DNA of 64,000 nt from Caenorhabditis elegans (Eukaryota > Nematoda > Chromadorea > Rhabditida > Rhabditidae): contig NC_003280.10 of NCBI RefSeq assembly GCF_000002985.6, forward strand, positions 10,102,501 to 10,166,500, in the 5' to 3' direction. The notes beneath the pieces were generated by a model that saw nothing but the letters and a program-made list of their open reading frames with translations, made no database searches and was not told where the DNA came from. The position numbers were made by a program, and so were the translations under genes. Below are positions 58,401 through 64,000 of the stretch, piece after piece. Each line of letters starts with the position of its first letter. The stretch's first letter is position 1.

Positions 58401-61400
58401 GAGGGCTTGACTGCATGTTGTTTGAATACTGAAAAATATTTCAACAATTGTATATAATATTATAGCTTTCACTCACCTGATAGTACGGCGCATAGTTTGA
58501 ATCCGGAGCATAGAGAGTGTATGTGCCATTTGGAGTAACCGCGCTGCAAACAAGCATTGTTAAGGAAAAATGACTATTGAGAGAAAATCTTAGAGGTGGA
58601 GACCGTACAGGTGGTAAGGAACTGGTAATTATGGTAAATGTCTCGAGTCTGGGGAGATTTTCGTTGGAACGCTCAGTGGTGCGCATAAGCCACCTGCTCT
58701 CGGGTTTCTAATTCCCTCCACGGTAGTTCCGGTAAATGGCCGTTCACCTTGATGATAAATTCATTGCTACTTGCCATACTAGAAACTGACTTGTCTCCAT
58801 AGTAGAATTTGTAATGTTATGAGACGAAGACGACGTCTTCCAAAAAAGGAAGATGTTACATGACAATAGAATCCTGGGGCAACAGTAACCAATGGAAGCC
58901 CCGAGGAGCACCCAGCACCCAGCGACTATTCATTCATTATTTCTAGCTACGACAAGACTTCTTCCTCTAACGAACCTGTACATGGTATTGCACTGTGGTA
59001 GGTACATGATTGTAAGAGAATTAAGCTCAGGAGAATATGACGAGTCAACTGTGAGCTCACTGGCTCGGCGGTGGCCGTAAAGCTTATTCTTCTGCTTTGT
59101 ATAATACGGGCAAAACGCCAAAAAAAGCCATTAACGATTCAAGGATGCTCCGCGTTTCGTACACTCTTCTCATTCCAACCACCTCAGCCCTGTCTCCGTT
59201 GTTCGTAAAGGGCACTTGTCCGCCCCTTTTCTTGTTGAAACTATGGGCGCCGTCATGGTTACAGGTGCTCGGGACTCATCACCGTAAAATGTCTCATGCT
59301 AAATGGGCCACGGGATTTATGACTTTGCACAAAAGAGCTCCCGAATTTTATTTTACGGAAGAGTTGTAGAGTTTGTGATCTTGTGTGACTCAACACAGGG
59401 ATGATGAATTGCCGTTTTAGTAGAGTTTCCGAAACTTGCCCGAATCACTTCCTCAACATACAACATCTCTTAAAAAATTGTAGGTGTATGTATATATATA
59501 GAAGCGATCATCGCTGCCACCATAAGTCTTTCACACTCTTCTAGCTTGTGGCTTGTGATGGCTGCTGTTACCAAGACGATCGGACGGTTACCAAGACAAT
59601 TAAGCGTATGTATATGTGGTCGGGTAGAGCCCACGGTTGCCCGGAGAGATAAGCGCCTACTTCTACCTCGACGTCTTCCGAGGCGGCAGCAGTTGCTGGC
59701 TGTTTCCATCTAGGATTTTGTCGCTTCTTCACTTTTACTTTGCGAATGACTAAAATTTGGATGACTTCTATCCAGGTTAGTTGTGAACCTAATGAACATA
59801 CAACATGGTTTTGGTTTTCCAGAACCACAGGTTAGGGCTCCAAGTGGGCTAATAATATCCCGCTTTGAGCCTAACATTAACATTTTCTTTCTAGTTTTTT
59901 GTAGAACTTCTTCCATCAAATTTCTCACTGAATAGTTACACTTTTCAGTTAAGAATATTTGAACAGCTAGCAAACTTCATAAGCACCCATCTACTGGTCA
60001 GTATAGAATTGCCAAAACATAGTTTTAAAGCGGGATAGCCTAAATTTTAAAAAAAGTCAAATTTCTCTCTCACTAAACAGTCATTGGTTTTTAACCGAAC
60101 AGCTAGCAAACCCCATTAGCACTCAAGGCTACAATAAATCGATCGTCCTTCGCACAATTCTTCCTGCCACTCCACATTACCATTTCTCTCTTCAATGAGA
60201 AATATGTGTATTTTTCCAATCTATGTTTTCCATAACTAATTCATATATGCATGACAACCTCTTTTAGCTTCTCATATCACCACTTCTTCCAACGAGTCCG
60301 CGGTTTCCATCGCCACCGTTGTCAAGCGCAGGCGCACTCGGTTCTTTAATCCTCATTCATTGTGCAAAACGATTTTTCCAACTTATATAGCACTAGAGCA
60401 GTATTTACACATCTTGATGTCATCCGGTATCCATGGGGTCGTCGTCGTGTCCACCCGGATCTCCTTGGGAACCGTTGACAGTGGTGGTGGTGGTGGTGGT
60501 GCGTCTGCCCCTCATCTCGTGTCACCTTGGAGATGGTCGTTTCCTCCTTCGCGCCTCCACACACTTCAACTCGGATCTATATATCTCACTCTCTCATTTC
60601 GCTGCCACCACACACCGTCCAAACCACTTGCCTCATCATTTTATTGCTTTCACTTGAAACTTTATATTTTTCTTTTCTCTTTCTTAGCTTCTTCCTTGAC
60701 TTAAACCTGAGATTATTACCTGAGATTTACCTGAGATGTTACATAGAACATAGAAGACTGATGACTTATTGTAACTCTAGAATTCTGAGATTTACTTTGA
60801 AAAACTTTCAGCTCTCACTATAACTGCTAATGAGGTAGAGTCTAGAAAACTAGGTTCTAGATATTACCCTAATACAAATTAATCAACTGTTTTCAATATT
60901 TTTAAGCTCGGGGATGAATTAGCTTCTTTGCCTATATTCATTATTTATTTTTAAGACTTCACGTTTCAGACTCCCCAATTATATTTCACAACTCACTTTC
61001 CATATTCAATTTGATTATAGTCGAATTCCTCTCGCGTGCCATTCGGATCGTCTGTCGAGTGTTGGATGACCTCCATTTCTGAAAATTTTCGAAATTTAAA
61101 TTTTTAATCATCCTTCTCCTCAAAATTCCATTATTCTCTTCATTCTTCAACTCAAAGTGCTCATGAAATATTAAACGCGGTGCTAGATTGTTGTTTTCGA
61201 CCTACGAATAATCTCAGGTAGAGACAGAGCCGGCTGCCTCAAAACCCAATAATTACCGTTTGGAGCAGACAAAGGCAGAGGAGGGGGAGGAAATAGATAA
61301 TAGATAATTAGTGTGAAGCTTTATTTTATAAGCGACAGCCGCTTGGCTCTATAAAGAGCACAAAGGCCTTCTTCTAATTGGTCTACCTTTTACCGCTTCC

Positions 61401-63807
61401 CGTACACCATCAAAAAAAATTAAGTTTAACACAAAAAAATCAAATCACAGAGGAAAAGACAGATAAGCGGGCTTATAGTTGGCGAAAATTCGCCCAGAAC
61501 GGAGATATAGAGTACGTGGTGATAAGAGAGATAAAGCCGCAGAAGGTGTGCTCGGCGAGGGAGTTGTGTGTGTGTATGTGTGAGAAAGATCGATAGGCTG
61601 TGTGGGGAAAGTGTGCCAAAAATGGGGAAATGAGTTCTGAGCCAATATACACTGTAGAAAAAATAAATTCACATAGCTACAGGAGAAGGTCTAGTAGAAA
61701 AATATTGGATTTGAAGGGGGTTTTCTCAGATTTAACAAGCACACATTCATACATATACCCTATTATTTTGTAGGCCATTATCTTAATCACATAACAAACC
61801 AATTCACTTACCATCCTGCGACTCCTCTCCATAGGCAACTGAGCTCGAGTGCAACGATATCTTTGTAGGATCTAACATCACTGACGCTAAATGGAAGATG
61901 GTCATAGTTGGAGAAGGGCTTGTGATGGTTGTGACGGAAGCCGTAGATTATGAGGGACAGACGGGGTGGTTATAGGGGTTCAAAGACATATACACACACA
62001 CGCACACACGCACCAATTAGACAGGAGCTTATGGCTGATTTAAGGTGAAGCTCGTTAGGGCCCCGCCTTTCCGGTATAACCTGGACGGGAGGGACACTGA
62101 GGTACCAAAAATGTGCACAAGGAGCAGAAGCAGGTGTGAGTCGTTAGGGCACTGTGTTTCCGTATTCTGGTATTTTCCTAATTATTCAAAGGCCTAGAAC
62201 TCAATAAGAAAGAAAAGTAGAAGGTATGGTTTAGATACCTAATGGCACCGGAAGGAGGAGTACCTCAAATCTTACGGAGGCAGGCAGGTGCTTGCCTTAA
62301 AAGCGAGGCCCATTACGTCTGTGAGCCATAATCGTCGATTTTACTCAATTATTTTCGCTGGCTTCTGAATTTCACTCAATAGGGGCAGGTGCATTCGGAT
62401 GGCGAACTGACTTAATCTCGCAACTGCTCTCCCAACATTTTCTCCTATTTTCGTCTTATTAATCTACTCGATAATCGACCATGGTTTCGCTTATAAGGTA
62501 TGTCTCGTGTTTTATTTCGTAGGAAGAATATTTATGAGTGACATTTTTCATATTTTCCTCATGTCCTATGCCTAATTAAAATTGGATTTAAACTAGTGTG
62601 GTATAACTAGAACTTTTAATTGACACCTTACAATTCAAGATTTAGGTAGATAAAAATTTTCTAGATAATACTAACAATTTAGACATTAAAAGGAAAGGAA
62701 TAATGTGTCAGAGGGTGTTATACCAAAATTTCAACTAGAATTGAAATGTATATTCTCTGAAGTTAAATATGCTCAAAACGGTGTCAGGTGATAAAAGAAT
62801 TTGAAATAATTGAATCGTTAATTTAAAGAATTCTCGCATGATTTATAGATTTTAAATTTAAAATATTCATTATTAGATTTTACTTATAATAAGATTCAAT
62901 GTGTTTTAATGTCTGTTTCTCCCTATCAACTTTATATAACTTATTTTTCTTATTAGAATTGAACCTTCAATGCTTTACCTTTACGCCTTAGATGTATATC
63001 CGCTTTCTTTAGTGTTATCAAAAATTGGTCATTTATTAAAAAATAGAGAAATATTTTTCAAGTGTTTTGTTAATTGAAAGTTTTTTGATAAGCCCAAAGA
63101 GAGCCGGAATAGAAAAGCAATAATTTTTCAAAATTTTGTATTAGAAGTTTCCTAGATCAAATAAGAATCCTACCTTGGTCAAGCCCAATTTCCATTGGCA
63201 GAACACTTAAAAATTCTCCAGTAAAGTCACTTTCTCTACTATTCTCGTTTTCCACTTCGACTTCTTCTTCGTAATCTTTTTCACCGAGTAGATAAACTGA
63301 CATATTCAGATAGTTCGTAGTACAAATGGGGTAGACAAAACCTCACACAAATGGTTCTTCGTATTCTGCGATTTAACAGAGAAAAGAAGTGAGCGTGAGA
63401 GCAGCAAAAGGAGCCATATGTGGGTATGTGCATGAAGCTGTGCTATTATCATATCTCTAGGTTCTCTTACTTCCTCTAGACTCGCCACCACACCTTTGAT
63501 TATCTATCCGTCCGTTATCTCATATTTATTTTCTTTTAAATTTTACGGGTATACTGCGTCGAAAACTAATTAGTCAAGAATCTGCGCGAGCTGGCCTCAT
63601 CATTTCTGGCAATGCCAACAGGTGGTTGATTGAAACTCACCATCTCCCACGGTACCATCATTTAGGTTAGAACATTGAAATGAGACTGGCAATGATTTCT
63701 TGAGCATCTTGATATTTGGCTTCACATCTTCAGGCTCCATTTTCTTACGAGGTGTTCCAGACGAAGAAGACCTTGTGCTTATTGTATTGTGAGTTTCTTT
63801 TGATAAT
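55453..63807 (-). CDS. daf-19: DAF-19, RFX-family transcription factor (5' exons outside the window)
   Basis: Exons from 5' to 3': 63807-63641, 61886-61812, 61078-60997, 58543-58477, 58428-58297, about 57504-57408, 57321-57245, 57167-56826, 56777-56565, 56508-55638, 55587-55453. The RFX winged-helix domain ([20 protein letters not shown] ... [20 protein letters not shown]) spans the exons at 57321-57245 and 57167. The conserved extended and dimerisation regions are in the large exon 56508-55638. DAF-19 binds X-box sites and switches on ciliary genes. The frame is open in all exons. The acceptor of the 57.5-kb exon is ambiguous: 57504 breaks phase with the previous exon, whereas 57497 keeps it. 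Confidence 0.92.
58694..58778 (-). CDS. daf-19: Candidate cassette or alternative-start exon of daf-19
   Basis: After a GTTTCTAG acceptor the sequence encodes [24 protein letters not shown] codons with an ATG at once (58777). The best donor (58693, GTGGCT) gives 85 nt and breaks the frame with the next exon. A weaker donor after 58722 gives 57 nt, which inserts 19 residues in frame between the exons at 60997 and 58543. It could also be a trans-spliced first exon. Exons 60997 and 58543 join in frame without it. Confidence 0.45.
63174..63303 (-). CDS. daf-19: Alternative first coding exon of daf-19
   Basis: This exon begins with its own ATG ([20 protein letters not shown]), encodes 43 acidic residues and ends in the same phase (+1) as the upstream exon 63807-63641. 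Both can splice in frame to 61886. There is no acceptor before the ATG, so it reads as an internal promoter start giving a shorter isoform with a different N-terminus. Acidic residues dominate, unlike the Lys/Ser-rich alternative. Confidence 0.65.
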
Positions 63808-63968
63808 CTGAAAATTTGAACTACTTGTGCATTAAATTTGACTCTAGGATTTGAATTTTAGCATGTCGAAAAGACATGGGATATGAAAAATTAACAAATA
63901 AACTAAATAGTAGTAGTATGAGATGACAAAAGTGGGGGGAAGCGGATGCGAGGTTTTCATTATTCCCC

Positions 63969-63982
63969 GTATCCATGGAAAC
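63969..63982 (+). promoter_or_regulatory. X-box-like RFX site inside daf-19
   Basis: GTATCCATGGAAAC matches the RFX X-box consensus GTYNCCATRGYAAC at 12 of 14 positions (mismatches at 3 and 11). It lies in a daf-19 intron upstream of the exon at 63807. Confidence 0.4.
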
Positions 63983-64000
63983 GCAGAAAGGGACTCCGAA

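Overview
This window is genomic DNA from Caenorhabditis elegans; I infer chromosome II from the gene neighbourhood. The evidence is short introns with GTRAGT donors and TTTTCAG acceptors, AT-rich spacers, AATAAA poly(A) signals, and several recognisable worm genes (lov-1, pax-3, daf-19, an acid ceramidase, a GAS1 homologue, puf-12). Exon models below were built by hand from splice signals. Unless stated otherwise, every internal junction keeps reading phase, so most genes look intact.

Layout. 1-371 (+): 3' end of puf-12. 613-3196 (-): TRIM-like RING/B-box/coiled-coil gene. 3611-4402 (-) and 5022-5904 (-): two related genes of unknown function, the second with internal repeats. 6202-6578 (+): PP1 inhibitor-3 (PPP1R11) homologue. 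6779-19325 (-): lov-1 (polycystin-1 family), with a 505-bp palindrome in one intron. 20378-22390 (+): small secreted protein whose first intron carries a 1.37-kb palindromic Tc1/mariner-type insertion. 23398-24955 (-) and 25918-29324 (-): two paralogous seven-TM chemoreceptors, both 377 aa. 32450-33186 (+): PPxY tail-anchored protein. 35168-36552 (+): GAS1/GFR-alpha-like GPI-anchored protein (phg-1). 37099-38846 (+): acid ceramidase (asah-2). 38957-41263 (-): single-pass membrane protein. 44348-49945 (+): pax-3 (paired domain, octapeptide, homeodomain). 52912-53758 (+): small secreted peptide precursor with two possible 3' ends. 55453-63807 and beyond (-): daf-19 (RFX factor), with its first exons outside the window.

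Functional links. lov-1 encodes the male sensory-cilium polycystin, and daf-19 encodes the ciliogenic RFX regulator, one isoform of which is known to drive lov-1. The two genes therefore lie about 36 kb apart. A CCATGG-centred, RFX-like palindrome lies just upstream of lov-1, and a 12/14 X-box match lies inside daf-19.

I saw no bacterial-type operons, CRISPR arrays, rRNA or convincing tRNA genes. The accessory interest lies in the fold-back elements inside introns, the tandem paralogues, the repeat modules of the LOV-1 ectodomain and the alternative exons of daf-19.
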